DNA from: Bathynomus jamesi
Lineage: Eukaryota; Arthropoda; Malacostraca; Isopoda; Cirolanidae
Direction of reading: 5' to 3'
Assembly (NCBI GenBank): GCA_023014485.1
Contig: JAJOZX010000879.1
Span: forward strand, 249,501 to 313,500
DNA length: 64,000 bases
The notes under the pieces were generated by a model. It ran no database searches, was not told the origin of the DNA, and worked only from the letters and a program-made list of their open reading frames with translations. Position numbers and translations under genes: made by a program. Numbering within the stretch: the first letter of the stretch is position 1; each line of letters starts with the position of its first letter. Positions 52,781 to 63,061 of this stretch are shown here, piece after piece.

Positions 52781-52957
52781 ATATTATGTTAATTGACGCG
52801 TAAAAGGATGTTGGTTGGTATCACGGGTGCTCACGGAATTTTTCTGCCCGAATTCCTGTGGTATTCGGCTATATCGGAGATGTTGGCTTGAGCTAGGCTG
52901 TTCAGTTTGACATTTACTTAAAGTAAATGGACATCGTAAGCATTCACCTTGGTAGAA

Positions 52958-52960
<3 letters not shown>

Positions 52961-52989
<29 letters not shown>
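52961..52989. repeat. (TA)n microsatellite at the MITE edge
   Basis: Pure TA tract directly preceding ttaGGGTGACAA, the left end of the foldback MITE. Confidence 0.95.
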
Positions 52990-52991
<2 letters not shown>

Positions 52992-52992
<1 letters not shown>

Positions 52993-53426
52993 GGTGACAA
53001 TAAAAATCGAAAGTTGGAGTTTTTTTATTGGCCATTTGTTCAATGCTGCTACTACATGAGAAAACAATGTACTGTAAATATTAGGTCATTCAGATAATAT
53101 TTAAGGGTGTCTCAAGTGAGGTAAATAATTCTCCTTATTCATTAATATTTTTTTTAATTACTTATTACGATTGGAGTACGCCTGCACTTAAACTTTATGA
53201 ACTAAAACTAACGTTTATTTACATTAATTAAAAAAAATATTAATTTATTTTTACTAGGTAATGAACAATTAATTTGTGTTATAAGGAGAATTATTTACCT
53301 CACTTGAGACACCTTTAAATATTATCTGAATGACCTAATATTTACAGTACATTGTTTTCTCATGTAGTAGCAGCATTGAACAAATGGCCAATAAAAAACT
53401 CCAACTTTCGATTTTTATTGTCACCC
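52992..53426. mobile_element. 435 bp foldback MITE, GGGTGAC termini
   Basis: The left arm (52992-53145) and right arm (53273-53426) are inverted repeats of about 155 bp, differing by roughly two changes, then continue as looser inverted sequence. The left end follows TA in a (TA)n tract. The right end abuts the C-terminus of LINE-B. No ORF. The termini GGGTGA match the DNA transposons at 59231 and 62146 over the first six bases only. Confidence 0.88.
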
Positions 53427-55526
53427 TTCAACTTTGACCCCGTTACATTTCTGAGGTCCTTAGGAAGCTGGTTGAAAGGTCTTGGCCCCCTGACAACCAA
53501 GCTATTTTCCTTCAGGGTTGAGGAGGTCCCTTGTCGGGCCTTTAATTTGGGAACACTACACATTCTGCCTTTCCTATTTTCCAGTGTTGTTTGAATGGTA
53601 ATTGGGTTTAATTTTAGGTTTGGTACCAGTTTTTCGATCATTTTTCTTATGTAGATTATGATGTACCTCTCTCTTCTTCTTTCCAGTAAGTACAGATTTA
53701 TTTACGTAGTCTTTCCCAGTAGTTGAGTTCTTTGCAGCCATCAATCTAGTTTATTAGTTTCTTCCTTTTTATATGGGGACGTCAAAACTGAGCAGTATTC
53801 AAGTTTTGGTATAATCAGTGTTTTTAGCAGGGGAATCATTACTGTCATGTTCCTTCTCTTAAACGTTCTTAGTACCTGTCCGGCGACTCTTTTTGCTTTA
53901 TTTATCGCTATCTGATTTTGTGTTTCGAATTTGGCATCATCTGTCATTATTATCCCGAGATCAATCGCTTTCGTGCTTCTCTGAATTTCCTGTCTATCTG
54001 GAGCATAATATGCAGTCTGTTTAAGTTCTTCTTTTCTACCATATCTCAAGAGCTGAAATTTCTCGCCGTTGAATGACTTGTTGTTGTCTTCTGACCATTT
54101 GTATATTTTGTTTGTGTCCCTCTGCAAGGCCTCCACGTCATGTACATCGCTGGTTTTTCTGCTGATCTTTGTATCGTCTGCAAAGGATGTTACTATACTG
54201 TTGCTGTTTACTCCGCTGTCTATGTTTGTTAGCATGATAATGAACAGGAGTGGGGCCAGTACTGTCCCTTGTGGTACTGAGCTGCGTACTTCCGATTCTG
54301 ATGATGATATACCTTGAATTTTGATGACCTGCAGACGATCTCTGAGGAAGTTGTAGATCCATTTTCCCACTTTGCCTGTTATTTCCATATATTTAATTTT
54401 ATGTGCTATTATACCATGGTCACATTTATCAAAAGCTTTACCAAAATCTGTGTATATAACATTGTAGTTGTCATTGCCTTCCAATGCATCTAGGATATTG
54501 TTGTAATGTTCTATTAGTTGTGATAGGCATGATCTACCTGATCGGAATCCATGCTGATTTTCGTTGAATCTTTCCCGTGTCTCCAGGAAATCATAAATTT
54601 TCTCTCTAACTATTCTTTCAAATACTTTGGTGAGGTGGGACGTCAATGATACTGGTCTATAGTTCTTTGCTTGAGATCTGTCCCCTCCTTTATATATAGG
54701 GACAATGTTTGCTCTTTTCAAGATGCTTGGTATTTCCCCAGTGTCTAGAGATCTTCATATCCATCCATATCCAGTATAAAGGTGTAGCTATTTCATTTTT
54801 ACAGTTTTTAATCAATAATGCGTTCCAATTGTCCGGACCTGCAGCTGAATGTGGTTTCATTTGTCCTATAGCTCTCGCCACATCTTCTGGTGTAAAATCA
54901 AAGTCTGTTATATACTCTCCTTGCAATTCCTCTTCAAAGAATGCATTTATGTCAGGTATCGCTTTGTCGCGTTTTTGTTTTCCTTTTTGCATAGCTATAG
55001 AAGTATTTTGAATTTTCCTTTATTGCTTCTACCGCCTTTTCCTCTTCCCTCTCTGTATGGTCCTTAATCAGGGCTTGTATTTCCCTATCGATACCCTCCA
55101 GTTTTTCTTTTATTGCTTTCCTGTCATTATCTCCGCAGTTACCTAACTTCGCCTCCACTCTCTTTCTTTTGCGGAATAGTCTTCTCTTTTGCCTCTCTAG
55201 CCAGCTCCTCTTTCCTTTTGGCTGTGATTTCGGAGCATATTTTTCTAAAATTCTCAGCGTTTTTTCTTCCAAGGTTGTTAGCATTTCTTCAGTTGTTTTA
55301 TTCTCGAAAATTGTTCTCCATTCTATTTGGGCCATGTGCGATCTGATTGCTTCCCAATTTATAGTCTTCGAGTTTAAGTTAAAGGCCCCGAATTTACTTC
55401 TTTCCACAATATGTGTATTGTCTTTTAATGCTGTCGTCATATTTGTTGATATCTCGATTAAGTTGTGGTCTGAGATAATGGTTGGGGTTATTTTTATATC
55501 AGCAATCAAGTTCGTGTTATTCGTGA

Positions 55527-55527
<1 letters not shown>
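53427..55527 (-). pseudogene. LINE-B: CR1/jockey-like LINE, EN end through RT and C-terminus
   Basis: Minus-strand frames 55605-54952, 54992-54690, 54721-53741 and 53641-53430. In order: endonuclease tail with ISDHNLIEIS, a basic linker SWLERQKRRLFRKRKRVEAK, FTPEDVARAIGQMKPHSAAG PDN, then RT with NYRPVSLTSHLTKVFERIVR, QHGFRSGRSCLSQL, YTDFGKAFDKCDHGI (catalytic Asp), SVPQGTVLAPLLFIIML and FADDTKIS. The C-terminal RGPRPFNQLPKDLRN follows. Frame changes near 54955, 54705 and 53745. LINE-A is the same family. 5'-truncated at (TA)n; the 3' end is lost at the MITE. RT catalytic residues are intact. Confidence 0.88.
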
Positions 55528-55594
<67 letters not shown>

Positions 55595-55600
55595 TATATA
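55527..55600. repeat. (TA)n microsatellite
   Basis: About 74 bp of TA with two slips and a terminal CACACA, at the truncated 5' side of LINE-B. Confidence 0.95.
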
Positions 55601-55639
55601 CACACAGAAGAATCACTTTTATATGAAAATAAAAAAGCT

Positions 55640-55990
55640 TATTGGCCACCCATATTCCACATGACAGATATTAATAACATTCCTTTTCTGTCCATCTCTC
55701 TAATGCAAGGGTTAATGAGTATTTTCAGTCTCTCATCTACTCAACCGGTGAACTCTGGAACAGTCTTCCTCAATCCGTCTTTCCCCTGTCTATGACCTCC
55801 AATCTTTCAAATGCTGAGTGTCTCTGCATCTCAAAACCTTGAACCTTGATTTTGGACCCTTCTTCCTGTATGGGCGAGTGCTTTTGCAGGCATTCGTTCT
55901 TAGCCCCTCCTTCCAGCATAAAAACCCCTCCAAGTTTTTGTCTTTCAACTATTGTAGCAGTTAATTCACTGGTCGACAAAATCGAACTTT
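55640..55990 (+). pseudogene. LINE-C family 3' tail
   Basis: In frame: STGELWNSLPQSVFPLSMTS NLSNA, the LWNSLP-type end of a LINE ORF2, followed by a 3' tail (gcttttgcaggcattcgttc, ccttccagcataaaaacccc) that matches the end of the fragment at 28889-29462. Everything upstream is missing, the usual 5' truncation. Confidence 0.75.
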
Positions 55991-56039
55991 TTATTTGTCA
56001 GATGAACAAAAATGGGTGGATCTTATAGGTTTTTTACCG

Positions 56040-57250
56040 CTGAGTTCAAAAATGGCCTCAAAATTTTTCTATCACCCACCAATATTGAGTGAATCGAAAA
56101 TGAAATTTGGACTATTTATAGCCGTAATAGCAATATCAAAGTAGAAAATGCATATTGAATTCACCTAAAATGTGGCTACTGATGATTTACGCTTGTATTT
56201 CACCTCTGGGCCATCCCTTGACAATGTCCAGCAGTAGTCATCCAACATGCTGGGCTCCACTTGCTTTGGTATCGCTTCTCCATCGTGGATATTTGTTGAT
56301 GAAAGCGTTCCCCATGCTCATCACTAACATCACCTAAGTTTGTTGGGAAGAAGTCGAGATGTGTTAAGAAAATGAATTTTCAACGACATGTTGCACCCCA
56401 CGTCTTTGTAGGCCTTGAGATGTTCTTCAACAAGTGACTCTTAGTTTTCGGCCTTGAAGTTTCCGAAAAAATTTGTGTTCACTACTTTAAATGCTCTCCA
56501 AGCTGCTCCTTCAACTTCACTTAGAGTTTCATCAAACGCGCTGTCTCTCATGATTTCTCTAATTTGCGGGACCTCAAATATCCCTTCTTTGATTTTGACC
56601 TAGACCCCCCCCCCCTCCCCCTGCCCTTTTGATCCATAGCCTTAACAAAATTTTCCATTAAACTAAGTTAATATGTGGTGGTGGCAAATAACTTTTTGGG
56701 ATTAAGAAGAAGTGAACTGGTGAGATTTTTATGCCCTGGAATCAACGCTTGTGGAAGTGGCCATTGTTTCTTCGAGTAATGGCTTTCCCGTGCTCTGCTG
56801 TCCCATTCACAGAGGAAACAACAAAATTTCGTATAACCCAGTTGTAAACCAAGAAGATGTGCAATCACTTTCAAGTCTCCACAGATATGCCAAGAGTATT
56901 TATCATATTGGATATGTTTCACAAGCAGGTGTATATTGTCGTATGATTCCTTCATATGTACGGCATGTGCTAATGGAACTGAAGGGTATTTATTTCCATT
57001 ATGGAGTATTGCAGTTTTTAAACTCAGCTTCGAGGAATCAATAAATAGGCGCCATTCGTTTGGATCATGTTGTTGGCCAAGGGTTTTCATGAGAGGGTAT
57101 AAAGTTTCTTTGATGCCTGTGGTAAAAAGATATCTTAGTGCATTTTTCTTGAAGATTCCAACCTTTCAACCAGGAAGCCGAAAGTTCGGATTGATCTTTT
57201 GACAATTTCAGATCATAGAAGTAGTATAGCCGCAAAAGGGGAGAGTGCAA
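56040..57250 (-). pseudogene. Degraded gene of a high-copy invertebrate repeat family
   Basis: Minus-strand frames 57250-57065 and 57090-56668 read LPGWKVGIFKKNALRYLF, NEWRLFIDSSKLSLKTAILH, YPSVPLAHAVHMKESYDNIH, YSWHICGDLKVIAHLLGLQL and FCCFLCEWDSRARESHY. Downstream, in broken frames, LSEVEGAAWRAFKVVNTNFF, GCNMSLKIHFL, DVSDEHGERFHQQISTMEKR YQ. I recall this protein as a frequent uncharacterised, transposon-derived family in invertebrate genomes; no database check was possible. A frame change lies near 57080 and many stops after 56660. Function is unknown, possibly a nuclease/transposase of a DNA element. Confidence 0.7.
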
Positions 57251-57800
57251 GAATGTTGCAAGCGATTACGTAATGTTGCAAATGGGGGTGGGGGTTGTTG
57301 CAAAAGGGGGTTGTTGCAAAGGGGGGGGTGTTGCAAAAAATAAAAATAAAAAAATACCCACCAAAGGGCCCTTTGTTGCCAACCGGGGTTGCAAGGGGCA
57401 TGCAACTTGAGGCGGAGTTCTCCCCCAAGCTATTCCCCCCAAAGGGCCAGAAAAGAGAGAAAGGAGGAGAGAAAGGAGGAGAGGTGTTCACCTGGCAGGA
57501 GCCAAGTGCATATTAAGACTTCAGCCGAGTAGGCGTTGTCTTATAGGCTCCTAATCAGCCAGTTGGCTGAGCCAAGGGGGGGAGGGGTACACCTGAAGGA
57601 GAGAGAGAGAGAGAGTAGTTGCCTTTGATTGCAAGGCATGCAACTTGGAGGCGGAGTTCTCCCCCAAGCTATTTTCGTTTACCTAACCTAAGAGGCCTCT
57701 AAGGGGTTTTCCCAAAGGGCCAGAAAGAGAAAGGACCAGAGGTCCTTGCTCGGCTGGGAGCCGAGCTTGAATGATTCCGTCAGTCGTCTCTTGGTCTTTT
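57230..57800. repeat. G-rich duplicated sequence
   Basis: It contains gttgcaaaaggggg-type words repeated several times (57265-57335), poly-A/G tracts, and a block (catgcaacttg-aggcggagttctcccccaagctatt, later aaagggccagaaa) present at about 57399-57450 and again at about 57637-57730. A short (GA)n lies near 57599. No gene supported. Confidence 0.7.
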
Positions 57801-57820
57801 ATAAACCTCTAATCCGCCAT

Positions 57821-57924
57821 GTTGCCAGATAGCGCCATGTATTCAGTTGCTGAGTTGCCAGATAGCGTCATGTATTCAGTTGCTGAGTTGCCAGATAGCG
57901 CCATGTATTCAGTTGCCAGATAGC
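57821..57924. repeat. 33 bp minisatellite, three and a half units
   Basis: Units gttgccagatagcgycatg... start at 57821, 57854 and 57887, with a partial unit at 57911. Only one or two base differences between units. Confidence 0.92.
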
Positions 57925-58173
57925 AATATTTAAAACCATATATTATTCAAAATACCACAATATATGATGGTAGTTAATCGATGAATCCAATTAAATTCTG
58001 TTTATTAAATAAATAATTTTTACACACTTAATTTTTATTATAAATATTTAAGTCACGAAAAACGAACGGAAAAGAAAATTTACGAAACAATTCAAAACAC
58101 ACGAGCCTCATTCCCCCAAACCCCCCACCCATCTGCGTTTGTATATATAATAAACGAATGAACCACTCGTGTG

Positions 58174-58210
<37 letters not shown>

Positions 58211-58380
58211 CTCTGTATATATTATGAAAATCAGACAAAAAAATACCAAACGTATATTAATTTAATTCAAATGAAGCTAAACGTATATTAATTAAAAAAA
58301 AGTGAATTTTCTCCTTTTAAGAGAATCATTTATTATAAGAAATTAATTATTCAATATAAGAAATTAATCAATAAACGCAC
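57925..58380. other. AT-rich spacer with (CA)n
   Basis: No gene seen. (CA)n runs from about 58178 to 58208. Confidence 0.6.
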
Positions 58381-58479
58381 GCGAAACACACGTGTTTTCC
58401 CGAGACCTTTTGAGGTAGGACGCGAACCTACATTCGTCAAAAAATTAGCTCAGACGAAATACACACAAATCTTTCACCT

Positions 58480-58484
<5 letters not shown>
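58381..58484 (-). other. Possible tRNA-derived SINE remnant
   Basis: On the minus strand, 58431-58415 forms a perfect five-pair stem GTAGG/CCTAC with the seven-base loop TTCGCGT, the shape of a tRNA T-arm, and GGTTCGCGTCC fits the RNA polymerase III B box except at one position. No convincing A box or full cloverleaf upstream. Low confidence. Confidence 0.3.

Positions 58485-58544
<60 letters not shown>
58485..58544. repeat. (TA)n microsatellite
   Basis: About 60 bp TA with one CA interruption. Confidence 0.95.
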
Positions 58545-58739
58545 GAAAGAGCCATATTAGCTGCGTCTATTTAATTTTGCCATTCCTTATATATATATAT
58601 ATAAATGGGCTTTCACCGAATTAAAACAAATCACTAAACAATTAAAAGAATTCGCTCTATTATGCATTTTTCAAAATTAACACAGATTTTTGTCAGAGGA
58701 AGTGAGCATTCGAAAGTTATTACTTGTGCAGAATTTTTT

Positions 58740-58915
58740 CAATTTAATGTTTCCGTTTTAAGCTTCTCAAATACCATTAAAACAAATTTCATGATTTTTA
58801 CTAATAAAAGAAATGTATATCTTGATGAATTTAGTGTTAATGAAATCGTCATAAAGGAGTGTACTGTAACAAAATTTCTTGGTATAATGCTAGCCAATCG
58901 TGTGATTTTGATCTA
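58740..58915 (+). pseudogene. LINE-D family fragment
   Basis: In frame: TIKTNFMIFTNKRNVYLDEF, SVNEIVIKECTVTKFLGIML. This matches the LINE-D region near 34085-33890, including TNFMIFTNKRNVYLDE and KECTVTKFLG, but with about 90 bases between the two words deleted relative to that copy. 5' and 3' truncated. No catalytic motif. Confidence 0.75.
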
Positions 58916-58919
58916 GTTG

Positions 58920-59048
58920 TCATGTGTCCTAGATGAAGGCAAAGGATTGGATGTTTTTATCAATTACGGCATTATTCTCTCATCCTTAACTTGCCCAAAA
59001 TGTGACAGTGAGTGCTTAACACGAAAAGATCAGAAGATATTTAGGTGA
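58920..59048 (+). other. Zinc-ribbon-like coding fragment
   Basis: One frame reads EGKGLDVFINYGIILSSLTC PKCDSECLTRKDQKIFR before a stop. The CPKC...C pattern with a following basic stretch recalls the N-terminal zinc ribbon of IS1595/Merlin-type transposases in arthropods. Only about 40 codons, so chance is possible. Confidence 0.3.
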
Positions 59049-59192
59049 AATAACCAATATCAGCCTCTCCTCCTTTCTCTCCTCCTTCTTTCTTTTGTTG
59101 TATAACTTTTATAGGTGCCTGTCAGCAGCACAATTTAAATACCTTACTACTTTGTTACTATGTACTTATTTTTCAGGTTTTCTATATATATA

Positions 59193-59231
<39 letters not shown>

Positions 59232-59511
59232 GGTGATTCAAAAAATCATTTTTTTTTTTTTAATTGTTCAACCTGTATTTTTGTTCCCTATGACAAAAAA
59301 GTAGTGTATGCCAAATTTGGTGAATTTTAAATAAAATGTACTATGTGCTACCAGGCGTCAAAGTTTCCCTTTTTTTCAATTTGTTTGTTTTTACAACTTA
59401 TGATTTTATGTTTAATTGTTTATATTTCAGAATTTTTAATTAATGGTTTATATACTAGCTTGCTTTTAATTGTTGTTTGGAACTCGTAATTTTGATACCA
59501 ATTAATCGATT

Positions 59512-60466
59512 ATGGAAGCTAGGCCTAACTCACCATCACCTAGTTGCTCAGTTGGGAGAAGTTCTACAAGAAAAGAAACTGAAGTATGGCTAATTGGGCA
59601 GCCCTCTGCAGTACTAAAAACATCCGTATTACCATCAGAGAAGGAAATGATGGCCCTCTTCATGCACTACAGAAATATTAAAAAGCAAGGCATTAGAGAA
59701 TCATGCTGCTCTACTGCAGATGATGTGCTAGCAGTTTGGAAAAAAAGCAGGAATACCAGCAAAACAAAGAATACATGTAGTAGATAAAATTCAAGGAATA
59801 CTGAAGGAATGGCAGCTGCTTAAGAAAAACAAAGCAAACAAATTGAAAAGATCACAAAATTTAAATAATAAAGAAGAAAAATGGAAAGATAAACTGGAAA
59901 ACTTATTTGACATTGCTCATGAGAATGCTATGCAGCTTATAAAAATAGAAGAATAGAAATTCTTGAAAATGCAACGTGAGAAAGGACGTCATGGAAAAAT
60001 GGATATCATTGATAAGGCTGTTGCTAAAAAAGAGCAAAGAGCAGCAGAAAAGCAACAACGTTATGAAAAGAGGAAAGCAGAAGAAGAGATCAAAAGAAAG
60101 AAGAATGAAAAGGCTGTCATACTCACCAGTACATCATGAGAATCAGAATCAGAGGAGAGTAAAAGTGATGAATCTGGTTTCTGTGCTGCACAACCTTCAA
60201 CATGGAAAAGTAAGGTTGGCAAACGTAGAAAATTGTTTGATGATAAATTATTAGGAAGTCTTGATGTTGCAAAATTGGGTGACAAAAATGTGTGTCTAGT
60301 TTTAATGTCAACAATTCAAAGTCTAGGAAAAAATCCAGAAGAGTACAATGTTAGCTACTCTTCTGTTCGTAGAGAGAGGATAAAATATAGAAAGAAAATT
60401 GCAGAGAACCTGGAAGAAGAATTCAAGCCAGAGGTGCCCCTAACAATTCACTGGGATGGAAATTAA
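59512..60466 (+). pseudogene. N-terminal part of the DDE-like transposase, copy 1
   Basis: It starts MEARPNSPSPSCSVGRSSTR, then SVLPSEKEMMALFMHYRNIK, KIQGILKEWQLLKKNKANKL and a long basic coiled-coil (KEQRAAEKQQ, EKRKAEEEIKRKKNE). After a TGA stop comes ESESEESKSDESGFCAAQPS and KRRKLFDDKLLGSLDVAKLG, VSYSSVRRERIKYRKKIAEN and LTIHWDGN. The IHWDG word carries a likely catalytic Asp. Interruptions: a frame change near 59757, TAG near 59955, TGA at 60137 (shared with copy 2), and a frame change in an A run near 60463. The N-terminal region probably binds the ends (inference). Confidence 0.72.
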
Positions 60467-61556
60467 TTGAAGATATTACAGGAATGCATATTGTTGACCG
60501 TCTGCCCGTATTGGTTTCAGGAGAAGGCGTTGATCAACTTCTTGGTGTGCCTAAACTGGATTCAGGTACTGGTCTCCTGACAGCAAATGCTGTGTATCAG
60601 ACATCGCTTGAATGGGGCATCTGCGAACAAATAAAATGCATGTGTTTCGATACAACGGCAGCCAATACTGGTCCTAGAAATGGTGGTTATTCTTCAAATT
60701 CGACAACGATTTATTGTGGCTCGCATGTCGACACCACATGTTTGAAATTATGCTGGAAGCTGTTGTTTCAAAGTCTTTATCACCATCTTCTGGCCCAGAT
60801 ATAGTCCTTTTTAAGAAGTTCAGAGAAAAATGGTCAAGCATTAATAAGGAGGACTACGAAACAGCATTATCAGATCCAGATATCTATGAAAATATTCATG
60901 ACATCAAAGATGACATAATTACATTTGCAGCAAATCAACTAGATACATTCCAACCAAGAGACGATTACCTAGAACTATTGCAGTTAACAATTATTTTTTT
61001 GGGAGGTGAACCAAAAGGTGGAATCAAATTTAAACATCCAGTGGGACTTCATCGGGCTAGGTGGATGGCCAAAATTATATATTCATTAAAAATGTTTATG
61101 TTCAAATCTCAGTTCAAAATTTCAGCAAAAGACAAAAAAGGACTAAAAGACATCTGTCTATTTGCTACTCGGTTATATGTAAAGGCATGGTTTACAGCTC
61201 CTGTGCCAGCTTGCGCTCCTCGTCTTGATCTGGAATTATTACAGAATCTTGTAGTCTACAAACAAATAAATGACACAATTGCATCTGTTGCTATTAAAAA
61301 ACTGTTAGGTCACCTCTGGTACCTATCAGAAGAACTGGTAGCGTTGGCCTTTTATGATGATGAAGTGCCTACTGAAACAAAAAACAAAATGGTAAAGGCC
61401 TTGCAAAATACAACAGAAATTCTTCCTGCAAAACGGGCTTTTCTAGATCCTGCACTTATTCCAACGAAGAAATTAGAAGATTTTGTCACATCAGATACTC
61501 AAAGATTCTTTACAATAACAGAATTTAGTACAAAATTTTTACTCAAAAGATGCTAA
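60467..61556 (+). CDS. Catalytic part of the DDE-like transposase, copy 1
   Basis: The frame at 60484-60720 reads MHIVDRLPVLVSGEGVDQLL, SGTGLLTANAVYQTSLEWGI and CMCFDTTAANTGPRNGGYSS (second likely catalytic Asp). After a frame change near 60715 the open frame 60714-61556 (280 codons) has MWLACRHHMFEIMLEAVVSK, SSGPDIVLFKKFREKWSSIN, ELLQLTIIFLGGEPKGGIKF, GLHRARWMAKIIYSLKMFMF, AKDKKGLKDICLFATRLYVK and GHLWYLSEELVALAFYDDEV. The D ... FDTTAANTG ... CRHH layout resembles the RNase H-like fold with a hAT-type Cys/His insertion. I recall similar uncharacterised proteins in crustaceans and aphids. Superfamily not assigned. Confidence 0.75.
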
Positions 61557-61806
61557 AGAATGGCATAATGATGAAGAGTATAACTCCGCTAAGAAATCTA
61601 TCAAACAGTGGAAAGTCGTGAATGATATAGCGGAAAGAGGAGTAAAATTAATGGATGAATATAATAAAATACTAACACATGACGAAGATCAAAAACAATT
61701 CTTGCTACAAGTAGTGAAAAACTACAGGGCTGTTTACCCTGATAGAAAAAAAAGAAACATTGATGAAGTGAGGACAGCTAATGTCTCAAATATCATGCTA
61801 GTTTAA
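61557..61806 (+). pseudogene. C-terminus of the DDE-like transposase, copy 1
   Basis: After a frame change near 61550 the frame reads YNSAKKSIKQWKVVNDIAER, GVKLMDEYNKILTHDEDQKQ FLLQVVKNYRAVYPD and ends at a TAA at 61804-61806. Together with the previous segments it completes the gene; the remaining 300 bases to the element end are AT-rich 3' sequence. Confidence 0.7.
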
Positions 61807-62099
61807 TTATGCATGCTTGTGGTTATGGTAGGACCTACGGGGGAGCTTTCCACATTAAAAAAAAGCAATGCGCCTTGTACTGTAGCTCCTTGGTGGTGTG
61901 GAAAACTGTGCAACAATATTGGAAAAATTTGACAATTTAAGTCGTTCTGTCAATTTTTAATTGCTGGTAGCAACCCCTAAAAATTAAAAATTTGCTAAAA
62001 TATTTTAGGATAGTTATTTTTATGCTGAAATGAACCATTTAAAGGGTTGAACACATTAAAATATATTAAAAAAATTTTTACCCCCATATTTGAATCACC

Positions 62100-62100
<1 letters not shown>

Positions 62101-62142
<42 letters not shown>

Positions 62143-62143
62143 T
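62101..62143. repeat. (TA)n between the two transposon copies
   Basis: TA tract with one slip, shared boundary of copy 1 and copy 2. Confidence 0.95.
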
Positions 62144-62509
62144 TAGGGTGATTCAAAAAAATCAAAAAAATCAAAATTTTTTTTTTTAATTGTTCAACCT
62201 GTATTTTTGTTCCCTATGACAAAAAAGTAGTGTATGCCAAATTTGGTGAATTTTAAATAAAATTTACTATGTGCTACCAGGCGTCAAAGTTTCCCTTTTT
62301 TTCAATTTGTTTGTTTTTACAACTTATGATTTTATGTTTAATTGTTTGAATTCTGAATTTTTAATGAATGGTTTATATACTAGCTTGCTTTTAATTGATG
62401 TTTGGCACTCGTAATTTTGATACCAATTAATCGATTATGGAGCTAGGCCTAACTCACCATCACCTAGTTGCTCAGTTGGGAGAAGTTCTACGAGAAAAGA
62501 AACTGAAGT

Positions 62510-63061
62510 ATGGCTAATTGGGCAGCCCTCTGCAGTACTAAAACATCCGTATTACCATCAGAGAAGGAAATGATGGCCCTCTTCATGCACTACAGAAATA
62601 TTAAAAAGCGAGGCATTAGAGAATCATGCTACTCTACTGTGGATGATGTGCTAGCAGTTTGGAAAAAACAGGAATCCCAACAAAACAGAGTACATGTAGT
62701 AGATAAAATTCAAGGAATACTGAAGGAATGGCAGCTGCTTAAGAAAAACAAAGCAAACAAATTGAAAAGATCACAAAATTTAAATAATAAAGAAGAAAAA
62801 TGGAAAGATAAACTGGAAAACTTATTTGACATTGCTCATGAGAATGCTATGCAGCTTATAAAAATAGAAGATGATAAGAAATTTTTGAAAATGCAACGTG
62901 AGAAAGGACGTCATGGAAAAATGGGTACCATTGATAAGGCTGTTGCTAAAAAAGAGCAAAGAGCAGCAGAAAAGCAACAACATTATGAAAAGAGGAAAGC
63001 AGAAGAAGAGATCAAAAGAAAGAAGAATGAAGAGGCTGTCATACTCACCAGTACATCATGA
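62510..63061 (+). pseudogene. N-terminal part of the DDE-like transposase, copy 2
   Basis: An open frame of 183 codons: SVLPSEKEMMALFMHYRNIK, DDVLAVWKKQESQQNRVHVV, DKIQGILKEWQLLKKNKANK, LFDIAHENAMQLIKIEDDKK, and the basic coiled coil up to ILTSTS and a TGA stop at 63059-63061. It lacks the frame break and TAG seen in copy 1 but has the same TGA. Upstream, the true start (ATG at 62436 region) is out of frame by one base in a purine run, so the listed ATG is internal. Continuation after the TGA (SESEESKSDESGF) is visible. Confidence 0.72.

Larger units (their letters stand above)
59231..62100 (+). mobile_element. DDE-like DNA transposon, copy 1 (2870 bp), TA-flanked
   Basis: The ends are GGGTGATTCAAA and TTTGAATCACCC, inverted, each flanked by TA within (TA)n tracts (59182-59230 and 62101-62143). 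The interior holds one transposase-like gene on the plus strand, broken by several small changes. A second copy follows at 62146. The superfamily is not assigned. Confidence 0.85.

Noticed and set aside
55169..55795. 208-codon plus-strand frame opposite LINE-B
   Set aside because: It is antisense to the LINE-B endonuclease linker and runs through (TA)n as Ile/Tyr repeats.
57295..57516. Plus-strand frame rich in Lys/Gly
   Set aside because: Produced by G-rich and A-rich low-complexity sequence.
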